In this document: in pieces, positions 24,125 through 32,972 of the stretch
How positions within the stretch are numbered: position 1 is the stretch's first letter
Layout of the letters: each line of letters starts with the position of its first letter
From: Amycolatopsis sp. FDAARGOS 1241
GTDB taxonomy: Bacteria > Actinomycetota > Actinomycetes > Mycobacteriales > Pseudonocardiaceae
Direction: 5' to 3'
DNA length: 64,000 nucleotides
Assembly (NCBI RefSeq): GCF_016889705.1
Contig: NZ_CP069526.1
Span: forward strand, 3,162,001-3,226,000
Notes under the pieces: generated by a model
Told to the model about the DNA's origin: nothing
Databases searched by the model: none
Seen by the model: the letters and a program-made list of their open reading frames with translations, nothing else
Position numbers and translations under genes: made by a program

Positions 24125-24510
24125 TCAGGGATGCGTCGCCGGCAGCGTGCCGCCCGCTTCATCACCGCAGTCGACGAAGACCGGGTCGACGTGGTTGCCG
24201 ATCCGGTCCGAAACCCGCGCCGTGGCGCGGTAGCGGGCCGGGTTGTGGGTCGACGATCGTGACGTCGACGAGCGCGGGGTGGCCGGGCAGGCCGCCGAGG
24301 ACGGTCTTGAGACCGGTGCGCCGCCGCAGGTGCCGGTGACGGTGATCTCCTGGCCGTGTGCGGTGGCCGGGTCGGGGCTGACGGGTACGACGGCCCGCGC
24401 GCCCTTCGGCGGCAAGGCGGCCGCCGGCGCGGACTCGCCGACGCGGCGGTGAACCCGGTCGTGCCCGCCACCGGCGCCGCCGCGTCGGCGAGGACGTTCC
24501 AGGAAACCAT
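24125..24510 (-). pseudogene. Frameshifted gene for an exported/surface protein
   Basis: A reconstructable product is split over three frames. It begins MVSWNVLADAAAPVAGTTGF from ATG 24510, jumps to AHGQEITVTGTCGG, then to GLKTVLGGLPGHPALVDVTI and back to RVSDRIGNHVDPVFVDCGDE, ending at TGA 24125. Each piece has good codon bias, so a formerly intact gene has taken at least three small insertions or deletions. The family is not recognised. It sits about 100 bases upstream of the S1 protease in the same direction. Confidence 0.6.
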
Positions 24511-24527
24511 GGTGCTTCTCCCGTGTC

Positions 24528-24546
24528 AGTGTCCACTTCGGACACT
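24528..24546. promoter_or_regulatory. Inverted repeat AGTGTCC-N5-GGACACT upstream of the frameshifted gene
   Basis: Perfect 7-base arms around ACTTC lie 18-36 bases before the start codon of the broken minus-strand gene, an operator-like position. The core GTCC-N5-GGAC recurs elsewhere in the window (see findings), so it could instead be a general interspersed motif. Confidence 0.3.
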
Positions 24547-24584
24547 TGCCGGACGAGCCTCGCGGCGGGCTCGCTTCCGGCAAG
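24545..24584 (-). terminator. Hairpin downstream of the alpha/beta hydrolase gene
   Basis: CTTGCCGGA and TCCGGCAAG (9 of 9 pairs) enclose a further GAGCC/GGCTC stem. The structure starts 40 bases after the minus-strand hydrolase stop, which fits an intrinsic-type terminator, but no T-run follows. Actinomycete terminators often lack one. Confidence 0.45.
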
Positions 24585-24623
24585 ACGAGGTGCTCCGGGA
24601 GGGGGTTCTCGAAGTGATTCAGG

Positions 24624-25433
24624 TCACTTCAGATCGGTGAGGAACTCCGTCAGCACCGCCGCGTACGCCTCGGGCGTCTCCTCCTGCGGCGTGTGGCCGG
24701 CCCCGGACAGGATCTGGACTTCGCCACGCCACAGTCGAGGTGACGTGATCGTGCGCAGGTACTCGAGGTTCACCAGCTGCTCCTGCGCGCCGTGCAGCAG
24801 CGCCACGGGTACGCGGGCGCCGGCGACGATCGAGCGCTCGTCGGCGTTCGCGGAGGACTGCAGGCTGCGGGCGAGCCCGGCCCGCGCCTCGGGATCGGTC
24901 GCGAGGATGTGCGTCACGGCCGCGTCGAGCGGCAGCGGCGACCCCGGCGCGAGCTGGCTTCGCGCGTACGCCCGAGCGTCCTCACGCGACACTTCGCCGG
25001 TGAACCCGATGCCCACGGCCGGATTCGGCAGGAACGCCGTGCCGAGATCGGCCGGCGACGACACCGGCGGCGTGCCGTGCACGAGGATCCCGCGCACCCC
25101 CGGCAGCTTCGTCGACGCCGACAATGCGATGTGCCCGCCGAGGCTCCAGCCGACGAGCACGGCCTCGCCCGCGCCCACCGCTTCGGCGAAGTCAGCGACC
25201 ACCCGCGCGTACCCGGGAATCGAGTAGGTGCCCGGATCCCCGGCCGGCTCCGAATCGCCGTGGCCGGGCAGGTCGAGCGCGAACGCGCGGAACCGCCGCC
25301 CGAGCGGGCCCGTGAGCACCCCTTCCCACGTTTCCGAGGACGACGAGTTGCCGTGCACGAACACAACGGCAGGGCCGGTGCCGGAACTGGTGCGGTAGGC
25401 GATGCGCTGCCCGCCCGCGTCGATGGTCTGCAT
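24624..25433 (-). CDS. Alpha/beta hydrolase
   Basis: 269 residues, cytosolic. Alpha/beta-hydrolase marks are the oxyanion strand VVFVHGNSSSSETW, FALDLPGHGDSEP, nucleophile elbow GWSLGG with Ser97, and His247 in GAGHTPQEE. At the usual acid position (family HGxxD) the sequence is HGAQEQ, so Glu may take the role of Asp, or the acid may lie elsewhere. It is similar in layout to esterases and carbon-carbon bond hydrolases such as 3-oxoadipate enol-lactonase. The substrate is unknown. Start ATG 25433, where the domain begins. It is divergent from the GntR gene with a 109-base gap, which may hold promoters for both. Confidence 0.85.
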   Translation of the reverse strand: MQTIDAGGQRIAYRTSSGTGPAVVFVHGNSSSSETWEGVLTGPLGRRFRAFALDLPGHGDSEPAGDPGTYSIPGYARVVADFAEAVGAGEAVLVGWSLGGHIALSASTKLPGVRGILVHGTPPVSSPADLGTAFLPNPAVGIGFTGEVSREDARAYARSQLAPGSPLPLDAAVTHILATDPEARAGLARSLQSSANADERSIVAGARVPVALLHGAQEQLVNLEYLRTITSPRLWRGEVQILSGAGHTPQEETPEAYAAVLTEFLTDLK

Positions 25434-25542
25434 CCGGCGAACACTAGGCCGGGCGGTGCCCGCGCGGTATCGGCCGCACGGCGGATTGCCCGGCGCTACG
25501 ATGGCGTGAATTGTCGCCAGAGCCCCGCAGGGTGGTCGTTTC

Positions 25543-26223
25543 GTGACAGAGGCCGGACAGGCGCGGCAGCCGGGCGAGCGGCTGAGCCCACGGGTGGCGA
25601 AGCAGGTTCGCGACCTGATCATGAGCGGTGCTGTCCGCGGCGGCGAACGACTCCGCACCGAGCACCTCGCCGAACAGCTCGGCGTTAGTGCGACTCCCGT
25701 GCGCGAAGCACTGATGTCGCTCACCGGTGAGGGCATGGTCGAGTTCCGGCCGGGCCGCGGGTTCAGCGTCGTGCCGGTGACGCGCCAGGACGTCACCGAC
25801 CTCTACGACGTGCAGGCCTACCTCTCCGGCGAGCTCGCGGGCCGCGCCGCCCAACGGCTCACCGGCGCCGATCTCGCCGGTCTGCTCGTGCTGCAGGAAG
25901 AGCTGGAACGGGCGGTGGGCGCCGGGGACCTCGACGCGACCGAACGCGCCGACTTCGAGCTGCACCGCCGCGTGAACCGCGCGGCCGCGGCGCCGAAGCT
26001 GACGTGGATGCTGTCGCTGACCCTGCGGTACGTGCCCTTCACCGCGTACGCCGAGATCCCCGGCTGGCCGCTCGCCGCGCGCGACGGCCACGGTCCGATC
26101 CTCGACGCGCTGCGCGACGGGGCGAGCGCCGCCGCGTGCGCCGCGATGAGCGCGCACATCCGCCTGGCGGGTGTCCTGCTCGTCGACTTCCTCGCCGCGC
26201 AGGGCGTGCTCGCCGGCGAGTGA
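25543..26223 (+). CDS. GntR-family transcriptional regulator (FCD-domain subgroup)
   Basis: 226 residues. A winged helix occupies about residues 15-75 (VAKQVRDLIMSGAVRGGERL, LAEQLGVSATPVREALMSL, GMVEFRPGRGFSVVPVT). An all-helical FCD ligand domain at about 85-215 carries DLYDVQAYLSGELAGRAA and HRRVNRAAAAPKLTWML. His residues typical of metal-dependent carboxylate binding are partly kept (FELHRR, MSAHIR). Such proteins usually repress a neighbouring catabolic operon until an organic acid or acyl-CoA binds. The aldehyde dehydrogenase operon starts 78 bases downstream behind a perfect 10-base palindrome, its probable target. Start is GTG. Confidence 0.88.
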   Translation: MTEAGQARQPGERLSPRVAKQVRDLIMSGAVRGGERLRTEHLAEQLGVSATPVREALMSLTGEGMVEFRPGRGFSVVPVTRQDVTDLYDVQAYLSGELAGRAAQRLTGADLAGLLVLQEELERAVGAGDLDATERADFELHRRVNRAAAAPKLTWMLSLTLRYVPFTAYAEIPGWPLAARDGHGPILDALRDGASAAACAAMSAHIRLAGVLLVDFLAAQGVLAGE

Positions 26224-26254
26224 CGCATCCGCCACTGGGCAACGCGGGACGGTT

Positions 26255-26264
26255 TTCTATAGAA
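26255..26264. promoter_or_regulatory. Palindrome TTCTATAGAA, probable GntR operator / -10 region
   Basis: A perfect 10-base palindrome stands in A/T-rich sequence 37 bases before the aldehyde dehydrogenase start and 31 bases after the GntR stop. It contains TATAGA, usable as a -10 element, so a repressor bound here would block transcription of the three-gene operon. Confidence 0.45.
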
Positions 26265-26301
26265 TCCGCGGCAAGGGAAGTTCCCGGTCGAAGGAGACTC
26301 G

Positions 26302-27720
26302 GTGGAAGACCGCAACGTGCTGTACATCGGTGGCGAATGGGTCCCCGCCACGGGAAACGCCACGATCGCCGTGGAGAACCCGGCAACCGAGGAGGTGCTG
26401 GCGCGGATCCCGGAGGGCACGGCGGACGACGTCGACCGCGCGGTGCGAGCCGCGCGCGAGGCGTTCCCCGCGTGGTCGGCCACGACCAGGGCCGAGCGTG
26501 CGGAGCTCCTGCGCAAGCTCCACGAAGGACTGGCCAAGCGCGCCGAGGAGATCGGCGAGACGATCGCCCGCGACGTCGGCACCCCGCTGCGCATCGCCAC
26601 ACGCATCCAGGCCGCGCTGCCGCAGACCGACGTGCAGACCTACGTGGACCTGCTCGGCCAGGACGAGCCGGAGGAGAAGGTCGGCAACTCGCTGATCGTG
26701 CGCGAAGCCGCCGGCGTCGTCGCGGCGATCACGCCGTGGAACTACCCGCTGCACCAGATCACCGCCAAGCTCGCGCCCGCGCTCGCCGCGGGCTGCACCG
26801 TGGTCGTCAAGCCGAGTGAGGTCGCGCCGCTGAGCGCCTACCAGCTCTTCGACGCCCTCCACGAAGCCGGTTTCCCCGCCGGGGTCATCAACCTCGTCAC
26901 CGGCTACGGGCCGGTGGCCGGCGAGGCGCTCGCGACGCACCCGGACGTGGACGTCGTGTCGTTCACCGGTTCCGTGCGCGCCGGCACGCGCGTGGCCGAA
27001 CTCGCGGCGCGGTCGGTCAAGCGCGTGACGCTCGAGCTGGGCGGCAAGTCCGCCAACGTGATCCTCGCCGACGCCGACCTCGCAACCGCGGTGAAGGTGG
27101 GTGTCTCCAACGCGTTCCTGAACGCGGGCCAGACCTGCACCGCGTGGACGCGCATGCTCGTGCCGCGCGAGAAGCACGAGGAAGCCGTGGCGCTGGCCAA
27201 GAAGTTCGCCGAGGGCTTCACGCCGGGCGACCCACTGGACGCGAAGACCAAGCTGGGCCCGCTCGTGTCGTCGGCGCAGCGCGAGCGCGTGCGCGGCTAC
27301 ATCGAGAAGGGTGTGGCCGAGGGCGCGACGCTGGTCACCGGCGGCGCGGAAGCACCGGAAGGCCTGGACACCGGGTTCTTCGTGCGCCCCACGGTGTTCG
27401 CGGGGGTCGATCCGGATTCGACGATCGCGCAGGAGGAGATCTTCGGCCCGGTGCTGTCGATCATTCCGTTCGAGGACGAGGAAGACGCGCTGCGCATCGC
27501 CAACAATTCGAGTTACGGCCTGCACGGCGCCGTGTGGTCGGCCGACCAGGACCGCGCACTGGCGTTCGCACGCCGGGTGCGCACGGGCCAGATCGACGTG
27601 AACGGCGGCGCCTACAACCCGCTCGCGCCCTTCGGCGGCTACAAGTCCTCCGGTGTCGGCCGCGAGATGGGGCGGCCCGCGCTCGACGAGTTCACCGAGA
27701 TCAAGTCGATCCAGCTCTGA
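26302..27720 (+). CDS. NAD(P)-dependent aldehyde dehydrogenase
   Basis: 472 residues, full length for the superfamily. The cofactor and substrate segments are in order: [46 protein letters not shown], catalytic Glu245 in [10 protein letters not shown], nucleophile Cys279 in [22 protein letters not shown] and [15 protein letters not shown] near the end. It oxidises an aldehyde to the acid in the cytosol. It resembles betaine/phenylacetaldehyde-type enzymes, but the substrate is not fixed by sequence. The start GTG 26302 has AAGGAGA upstream. It is the first gene of an operon with a zinc alcohol dehydrogenase and an acyl-CoA dehydrogenase under a GntR regulator, which suggests catabolism of an alcohol via aldehyde and acid. 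Confidence 0.93.
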   Translation: MEDRNVLYIGGEWVPATGNATIAVENPATEEVLARIPEGTADDVDRAVRAAREAFPAWSATTRAERAELLRKLHEGLAKRAEEIGETIARDVGTPLRIATRIQAALPQTDVQTYVDLLGQDEPEEKVGNSLIVREAAGVVAAITPWNYPLHQITAKLAPALAAGCTVVVKPSEVAPLSAYQLFDALHEAGFPAGVINLVTGYGPVAGEALATHPDVDVVSFTGSVRAGTRVAELAARSVKRVTLELGGKSANVILADADLATAVKVGVSNAFLNAGQTCTAWTRMLVPREKHEEAVALAKKFAEGFTPGDPLDAKTKLGPLVSSAQRERVRGYIEKGVAEGATLVTGGAEAPEGLDTGFFVRPTVFAGVDPDSTIAQEEIFGPVLSIIPFEDEEDALRIANNSSYGLHGAVWSADQDRALAFARRVRTGQIDVNGGAYNPLAPFGGYKSSGVGREMGRPALDEFTEIKSIQL

Positions 27721-27748
27721 AACCCCGGCCGGACAAGGAGAAGACACC

Positions 27749-28837
27749 GTGGTCAAAGCCGTGGTCGTGCGCGAGCCGGGAGCCGCGCCCGAGGTGCGCG
27801 ACATCGCGCTGCCGCCCGTGGGACCCGCCGACGTGCGCGTGCGGATCGCCGCCGCCGGCGTCTGCCACTCCGACCTCTCGATGGTCGACGGCACGCTGAA
27901 CCCGCAGTACCCGTTCGTGCCCGGGCACGAAGCTTCGGGCGTGGTGGCCGAAGCCGGCGCCGAGGTGACGAACGTGAAGCCCGGCGACCGGGTCGTGCTC
28001 AACTGGGCGGCCGCGTGCCGCCAGTGCTGGTTCTGCCAGGCCGGCGAACCGTGGCTGTGCTCGGCGATCGAGGGCATCACCACGCTCCCGCGCGGGGAGG
28101 TAGACGGCGAACCGCTCAACGTGGTGCTCGGCGTCGGCGGGTTCGCGGAGGAGACGGTGGTCCCGGCGACGTCGGTGGTGCCGCTGCCCGACGGGGTGCC
28201 GCTCGACCTGGCCGCGTTGATGGGCTGCGCAGTGCTCACCGGCGTCGGCGCCGTGCGCAACACCGCGAAGGTCCGCAGTGGACAGTCGGTGCTCGTGCTC
28301 GGCCTCGGCGGCATCGGGCTGTGCGCCGTGCTCGGGGCGAAGCTCGCCGGCGCGTCGCCGATCATCGCCGTGGACGTCTCGCCGGAGAAGGAAGAGCTGG
28401 CCCGGGCCGCGGGCGCCACGCACTTCCTGCTGAGCGAGGACAAGCTCGCCAAGCAGGTGCGCGGGCTCACCGAGGGCCGGGGCGCCGACCACGCCTTCGA
28501 ATGCGTGGGCGCGGCGGCGACGATCCGCACGGCGTGGAGTTCGGTGCGCCGCGGCGGGCACTGCACCGTGGTCGGCGTCGGGCGGCGCGACCAGCAGGTG
28601 GTGTTCAACCCGCTGGAGATCTTCCACTTCGCGCGCACACTCACCAGCACCGTCTACGGCGCCTCCGACCCGGACCGCGACATCCCGGTGCTGGCCGAGG
28701 AGGTCAAGTCCGGTGACCTGAACCTCGAGAGCCTGGTGACCCATCGGATCTCGCTCGAGGAAGTGCCCGAGGCCTTCGAACGGATGCGCGCGGGCCAGGG
28801 AGCCCGCTCGCTCATTCGGATCGGCGCGGACGCCTGA
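27749..28837 (+). CDS. Zinc-dependent alcohol dehydrogenase (MDR superfamily)
   Basis: 362 residues. Catalytic zinc ligands are visible as Cys39 in AGVCHSDLS and His60-Glu61 in PGHEASG, with the third ligand expected near VLMGC-type segment DLAALMGCAVLTG. The structural zinc knuckle has four cysteines, Cys90, Cys93, Cys96 and Cys104 (CRQCWFCQAGEPWLC). The Rossmann motif is VLVLGLGGIGLCAVLGAKLAG. Proteins of this class oxidise primary alcohols with NAD, and some use a tightly bound cofactor. The start GTG 27749 follows AAGGAGA and lies 28 bases after the aldehyde dehydrogenase. The stop overlaps the next start (TGATG). Confidence 0.93.
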   Translation: MVKAVVVREPGAAPEVRDIALPPVGPADVRVRIAAAGVCHSDLSMVDGTLNPQYPFVPGHEASGVVAEAGAEVTNVKPGDRVVLNWAAACRQCWFCQAGEPWLCSAIEGITTLPRGEVDGEPLNVVLGVGGFAEETVVPATSVVPLPDGVPLDLAALMGCAVLTGVGAVRNTAKVRSGQSVLVLGLGGIGLCAVLGAKLAGASPIIAVDVSPEKEELARAAGATHFLLSEDKLAKQVRGLTEGRGADHAFECVGAAATIRTAWSSVRRGGHCTVVGVGRRDQQVVFNPLEIFHFARTLTSTVYGASDPDRDIPVLAEEVKSGDLNLESLVTHRISLEEVPEAFERMRAGQGARSLIRIGADA

Positions 28838-29988
28838 TGCCGGAACTGGACAGCGAAGAACAGGCCATTGTGGACACCGTGGCCGCGTTCGTGGACCGGG
28901 ACGTGCGCCCGGTCGCGCGCGAGCTCGAGCACGCCGACACCTACCCCGAAGCGCTCATCGAGCGCATGAAGGAGCTGGGTGTCTTCGGCCTCGTGATCCC
29001 CGAGCCGTACGGGGAAGTCAGTGTGTCGACACCGTGCTACGCGCTCGTCACCGCCGAGCTCGCGCGCGGCTGGATGAGCCTCGCGGGCGCGATGGGCGGG
29101 CACACGGTCGTCGCGAAGCTGCTGCTGATGTACGGCACGGAGGAGCAGAAGCAGAAGTACCTGCCGCGCATGGCGACCGGTGAGCTGCGCGCCGCGATGG
29201 CGCTCACGGAACCGGGCGGCGGCTCGGACCTGCAGGCGATGCGCACGCGCGCCCGCCGCGCCGGGGACGAGTACGTGGTCGACGGCACCAAGACGTGGAT
29301 CACCAACGCGCGCCGCGCGGGTCTGGTCGCCCTGCTGTGCAAGACGGACCCCGACGCCGAACCGAAGCACCGCGGCATCAGCGTGCTGCTCATGGAGAAG
29401 GTGCCCGGCTTCGAGGTCTCGCGCGACCTGGGCAAGCTCGGTTACAAGGGCGTCGAGACCTGCGAGCTGTCCTTTTCGGACTGCCACGTCCCCGTGTCGG
29501 CGTTGCTGGGCGGGGAAGAGGGCCGCGGCTTCCCGCAGATGATGCGGGGGCTCGAGATCGGCCGGATCCAGGTGGCCTCGCGGGCGCTGGGCGTCGGGCG
29601 GGCCGCGTTCGACGATGCCTTCCGCTACGCGCAGGAACGTGAGTCGTTCGGCAAACCCATCTGGAAGCACCAGTCGGTCGGCAACCACCTGGCGGGCATG
29701 GCGACGAAACTGACGGCCGCGAAGCAGCTCGTGCTGCACGCCGCCCGCCAGTACGACACCGGTACCCGGTCCGACCTCGAAGCCGGCATGGCGAAGCTGT
29801 TCTGCTCCGAGGTCGCGATGGAGGTGGCACTCGACGCCATCCGCGTGCACGGCGCGTACGGCTACTCCACGGAGTTCGACGTCGAGCGCTACTTCCGCGA
29901 CGCCCCGCTGATGATCGTCGGCGAGGGCACCAACGAGATCCAGCAGGACGTGATCACCCGGCAGCTCATCGCCCGCGGCGGGCTCTGA
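28837..29988 (+). CDS. Acyl-CoA dehydrogenase
   Basis: 383 residues, a complete FAD-dependent acyl-CoA dehydrogenase. Marks are AMALTEPGGGSDLQAMRTRA (FAD/substrate), KTWITNA, GIEIGR-like GLEIGRIQVASRALGVG, YAQERESFGKPIWKHQ, RVHGAYGYSTEFDVERYFRD and catalytic Glu363 in GEGTNEIQQDVI. It introduces a double bond into an acyl-CoA, passing electrons to ETF. The start ATG overlaps the alcohol dehydrogenase stop by one base, implying coupled translation. No acyl-CoA ligase is present here, so the acid made by the aldehyde dehydrogenase would have to be activated elsewhere. Confidence 0.93.
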   Translation: MPELDSEEQAIVDTVAAFVDRDVRPVARELEHADTYPEALIERMKELGVFGLVIPEPYGEVSVSTPCYALVTAELARGWMSLAGAMGGHTVVAKLLLMYGTEEQKQKYLPRMATGELRAAMALTEPGGGSDLQAMRTRARRAGDEYVVDGTKTWITNARRAGLVALLCKTDPDAEPKHRGISVLLMEKVPGFEVSRDLGKLGYKGVETCELSFSDCHVPVSALLGGEEGRGFPQMMRGLEIGRIQVASRALGVGRAAFDDAFRYAQERESFGKPIWKHQSVGNHLAGMATKLTAAKQLVLHAARQYDTGTRSDLEAGMAKLFCSEVAMEVALDAIRVHGAYGYSTEFDVERYFRDAPLMIVGEGTNEIQQDVITRQLIARGGL

Positions 29989-30009
29989 CCACCGCGGGCG
30001 GGCCGTCGC

Positions 30010-32328
30010 TCAATCCGCGACGTCCAGCGCGGCGCGGATGATGCTGTCGCTGTCGATGCCGTGGTGGCGGTAGACGCTCTCGAGGTCACCCGACTGCCCG
30101 AACCGCGTCACGCCGAGGTGGGCGGCGCGCACCCGGTGCAGGTTCGCCAGGAACGCGAGCGTGTGCGGGTGCCCGTCGAGCACCGTCACCATCGGCGCGG
30201 AGCGCTCGGCCGGCAGCGCCGAGTCGAGGATCCACGTGTCCGCGGTGTCCTGGCCCGACCGGGCCTGCAGCGCGCGGAAGAGCAGGCCGGCGCTCGTCAC
30301 GCACACGACATCGGCGTGCTTGCCCAGCGCGTCGAGACGGTCGGCGGCGGCCAGCGCCTCGGTGACCATCGCGCCCATCGTCACGATCGTCACGTCGGGA
30401 CGCGCGACGGCGGCGGTGCGGATCGGGTAGGCGCCCGCGACGACCTGGCGGCGCCGGCGTTCGCGCGCGGCCGGGTCCGCCGGCACCGCGGCGAGGCTCT
30501 GCTCGACGGGCCGGGTCGACAGGCGCAGGTAGGCCGACGTGCCGTCGGGCCGGCCGAGGCGGGCCAGCGACGCCAGCAGCGTCCACTCCACGTCGAGCGC
30601 GAACGCCGGCTCGTACGTGATGCAGCCCGGCTGCTCCAGCCCCACCGACGGCGTGGTCACCGACTGGTGCGCGCCACCCTCCGGCGCGAGCGTGACGCCC
30701 GAGGGTGTGCCGACGAGGATCGACTGCCCGCCGCCGTAGATGCCGAACGACCACGGTTCGAGGGCGCGCTCCACGAAGGGGTCGTAGAGCACGCCGATCG
30801 GCAGCAGCGGCCGGCCCCAGCGCGACCACGTGGTGCCGAGTTCGCCCAGCGCGCTCACCAGGTTCACCTCGGCGATGCCCAGCTCCAGGTGCTGGCCGGT
30901 GGGCCGCTCGCGCCAGTGCAGGATCGTCTCCGGGTCGTCGGCGAACCAGTCGACGCGCTCCTGCGGCGACCACACGCCGACCTTGTTGACCCAGCCGCCG
31001 AGGTTGGTGCTGGAGGAGACGTCGGGGCACAGCGTGACCACCAGCTTCGCGGCCTCCGGTGCCTCGCGCGTGAGGTCGAGCAGCGCGCGGCCGAGCGCGG
31101 CCTGCGTGGTCGTGCGGCCCGCGGGCGTACGGCCGATGTCCGCGGGGATGGCCGGAACCTGGTGCGGCACAACGGGTTCGCGGCGCAGGCGGGCGGCGGT
31201 GTCGGCGCACAGGCGGGCCGCGGCGGAACCCTCGGCGAACGTGCGCCACGGGTCGTCGAGCGACGCGCCGACGCGCTCGGCCAGCTGCCCGATCTGCTCG
31301 GCGGTGAGCAGGGACGAGTGGTTCTGCGGGTGGCCTTCACTGGCCAGGCCGAATCCCTTCACGGTGTAGGCGAAGAGCACTGTGGGACGGCGGTCGTCGA
31401 TGGCGTCGAACGCGTCGAGCAGCGCGGGCAGGTCGTGGCCGCCGAGGTTGCGGATGGCCGCGTGCAGGGTGGCGTCGTCGAGGGTGTCCAGCAGCGGCGC
31501 CAGCTCGGGCGACGCCAGCCGCTCACGCAGCTGCGCCGGCGTGCAGCGCAGCAGGCGCTGGTACTCCGGGTTGGGCATGTCGTCGATGCGCCGGCGCAGC
31601 GCGTCACCGCCGGGCCGCTCGAACAGCTCCTGCAGCAGCCGGCCGTACTTGACGGTGAGCACCTGCCAGCCGGCCGCGTCGAACATGCCCTGCAGGCGCG
31701 TGGCGCCGATGTTGGGCACCACGCGGTCGAGCGACTGGCGGTTGAGGTCGACGATCCACACGACCTCGCCCAGCTCCTGCACGTTCGGGTCCAGGATCGA
31801 CTCCCAGACGGCTCCCTCGTCGAGCTCCGCGTCGCCGACCAGCGAGTACTGGCGGCCGGTCCCGGCGCCGCCGGTGGTGGATTCGACGTAGCGGCGGGCG
31901 AGCGCGCCCCAGATCGGGGCGGTGGCGCCGATGCCGACCGAGCCGGTGGAGTAGTCGACCTGGTCGGGGTCCTTCGACCGCGACGGGTAGCTCTGCAGCC
32001 CGCCGAACTCGCGCAGCGACGTCAGGTACTTCTCGTCGAGGCCGCCGAGCAGGTAGTTGATCGCGTGGAGCACGGGGGAGGCGTGCGGCTTCACCGACAC
32101 GCGGTCCTCGGCGCGCAGCCGCGCGAACCACAGCGCGGTCATGATCGAGACCATCGACGCGCTCGAGGCCTGGTGCCCGCCGACCTTGAGCCCGGTCGGG
32201 TTGGGGCGCACGCGGTTGGCGTGGTCGATGATCGCGGTGGAGAGCCAGAGCACACGGTCCTGTACCTCACGCAGGACCTCCGTGGCTTCGGCGGTTCCGG
32301 AACTGCGTTCGGCGGCGGGAGTGCTCAC
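30010..32328 (-). CDS. Thiamine-diphosphate-dependent E1, short AceE/transketolase-like
   Basis: 772 residues. It resembles homodimeric pyruvate dehydrogenase E1 (AceE) but is about 110 residues shorter than the usual 880-920. The ThDP site is YSLVGDAELDEG ... VWIVDLNRQSLD (the AceE form of GDG...N). Other marks are GGHQASSASMVSIM, YTVKGFGLASEGHPQNHSSL, HLELGIAEVNLVSALGELG (pyrimidine-half Glu) and SILVGTPSGVTLAPEGGAHQ. It decarboxylates a 2-oxo acid, possibly not pyruvate. The start GTG 32328 has GAGAGG six bases upstream. It is convergent with the acyl-CoA dehydrogenase (21-base gap) and divergent from an Lrp gene, its likely regulator. Confidence 0.88.
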   Translation of the reverse strand: MSTPAAERSSGTAEATEVLREVQDRVLWLSTAIIDHANRVRPNPTGLKVGGHQASSASMVSIMTALWFARLRAEDRVSVKPHASPVLHAINYLLGGLDEKYLTSLREFGGLQSYPSRSKDPDQVDYSTGSVGIGATAPIWGALARRYVESTTGGAGTGRQYSLVGDAELDEGAVWESILDPNVQELGEVVWIVDLNRQSLDRVVPNIGATRLQGMFDAAGWQVLTVKYGRLLQELFERPGGDALRRRIDDMPNPEYQRLLRCTPAQLRERLASPELAPLLDTLDDATLHAAIRNLGGHDLPALLDAFDAIDDRRPTVLFAYTVKGFGLASEGHPQNHSSLLTAEQIGQLAERVGASLDDPWRTFAEGSAAARLCADTAARLRREPVVPHQVPAIPADIGRTPAGRTTTQAALGRALLDLTREAPEAAKLVVTLCPDVSSSTNLGGWVNKVGVWSPQERVDWFADDPETILHWRERPTGQHLELGIAEVNLVSALGELGTTWSRWGRPLLPIGVLYDPFVERALEPWSFGIYGGGQSILVGTPSGVTLAPEGGAHQSVTTPSVGLEQPGCITYEPAFALDVEWTLLASLARLGRPDGTSAYLRLSTRPVEQSLAAVPADPAARERRRRQVVAGAYPIRTAAVARPDVTIVTMGAMVTEALAAADRLDALGKHADVVCVTSAGLLFRALQARSGQDTADTWILDSALPAERSAPMVTVLDGHPHTLAFLANLHRVRAAHLGVTRFGQSGDLESVYRHHGIDSDSIIRAALDVAD

Positions 32329-32341
32329 GACGGACCTCTCT

Positions 32342-32438
32342 GCGATTTTCGTTGGGCGTAACGAGGAGTTCAGTCCAACAGAGCTGGGTATGCTGCACAA
32401 CCGATGGTCTGTTCATTGAGCAGAACGCCCAGAATCGC
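32342..32438. promoter_or_regulatory. Divergent promoter region with long-spaced inverted repeat (E1 / Lrp)
   Basis: GCGATT...TGGGCGT at 32342-32359 is mirrored by ACGCCCAGAATCGC at 32425-32438. The arms are about 65 bases apart, in the gap between the divergent E1 and Lrp genes. Lrp/AsnC octamers wrap DNA over such spans, so the two arms could be paired binding sites. Pairing is by eye. Confidence 0.35.
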
Positions 32439-32467
32439 ACCAGACGGTGTGGAGAGGACTGCGCACC

Positions 32468-32950
32468 ATGCCCAGTGGCCAGCGGCTCGACGCCACCGAC
32501 GCCCGCATCCTGCTCGCGCTCAACCGCAACCCGCGCGCCACCGCCGTCGCTCTCGCGGACGAGCTCGGGCTCTCGCGCAACACCGTGCAAAGCCGCCTTT
32601 CGCGGCTCGAACAGGGCGACGCGCTGCGCTCGGTCGAGCACCGCGTCGACCCCGCCGCGCTCGGCTACCCCCTCACGGCGTTCGTGACGGTGCAGGTCAC
32701 CCAGCGGCTGCTCGACGAGGTCGGCCGCGCGCTGGCCGCCGTGCCGGAGGTGCTGCAGGTTCGCGGCCTCACCGGCCAGTCCGACCTGCTCGTGCACGTC
32801 GTCGCGCGCGAGGCCGACGACCTGTACCGCATCGCCGGCCAGATGCTCGAGATCCCGGGTGTGGAGCGCACGCACAACGCGCTGGTGATGCGCGAGATGG
32901 TGCCCTACCGGCTGACGCCGCTGCTGGAGCGCGCCGTGGCCGGGAAGTGA
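32468..32950 (+). CDS. Lrp/AsnC-family transcriptional regulator
   Basis: 160 residues. An N-terminal helix-turn-helix (LDATDARILLALNRNP, ALADELGLSRNTVQSRLSRL) and a C-terminal RAM/effector domain (GYPLTAFVTVQVTQ, VLQVRGLTGQSDLLVHVVAR, GVERTHNALVMREMVPYR) make a standard Lrp protein. These sense amino or 2-oxo acids. Being divergent from the E1 gene, it probably controls that gene in response to a branched-chain amino acid or its oxo acid. ATG at 32468 is chosen because the domain begins there; the frame continues upstream to 32447. Confidence 0.9.
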   Translation: MPSGQRLDATDARILLALNRNPRATAVALADELGLSRNTVQSRLSRLEQGDALRSVEHRVDPAALGYPLTAFVTVQVTQRLLDEVGRALAAVPEVLQVRGLTGQSDLLVHVVAREADDLYRIAGQMLEIPGVERTHNALVMREMVPYRLTPLLERAVAGK

Positions 32951-32972
32951 GCGGCGCGGGCAGACCGGCTGC

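Noticed and set aside
25444..26235. Minus-strand frame opposite the GntR gene
   Set aside because: The plus strand encodes a recognisable regulator, while the minus frame has no motif or ribosome site.
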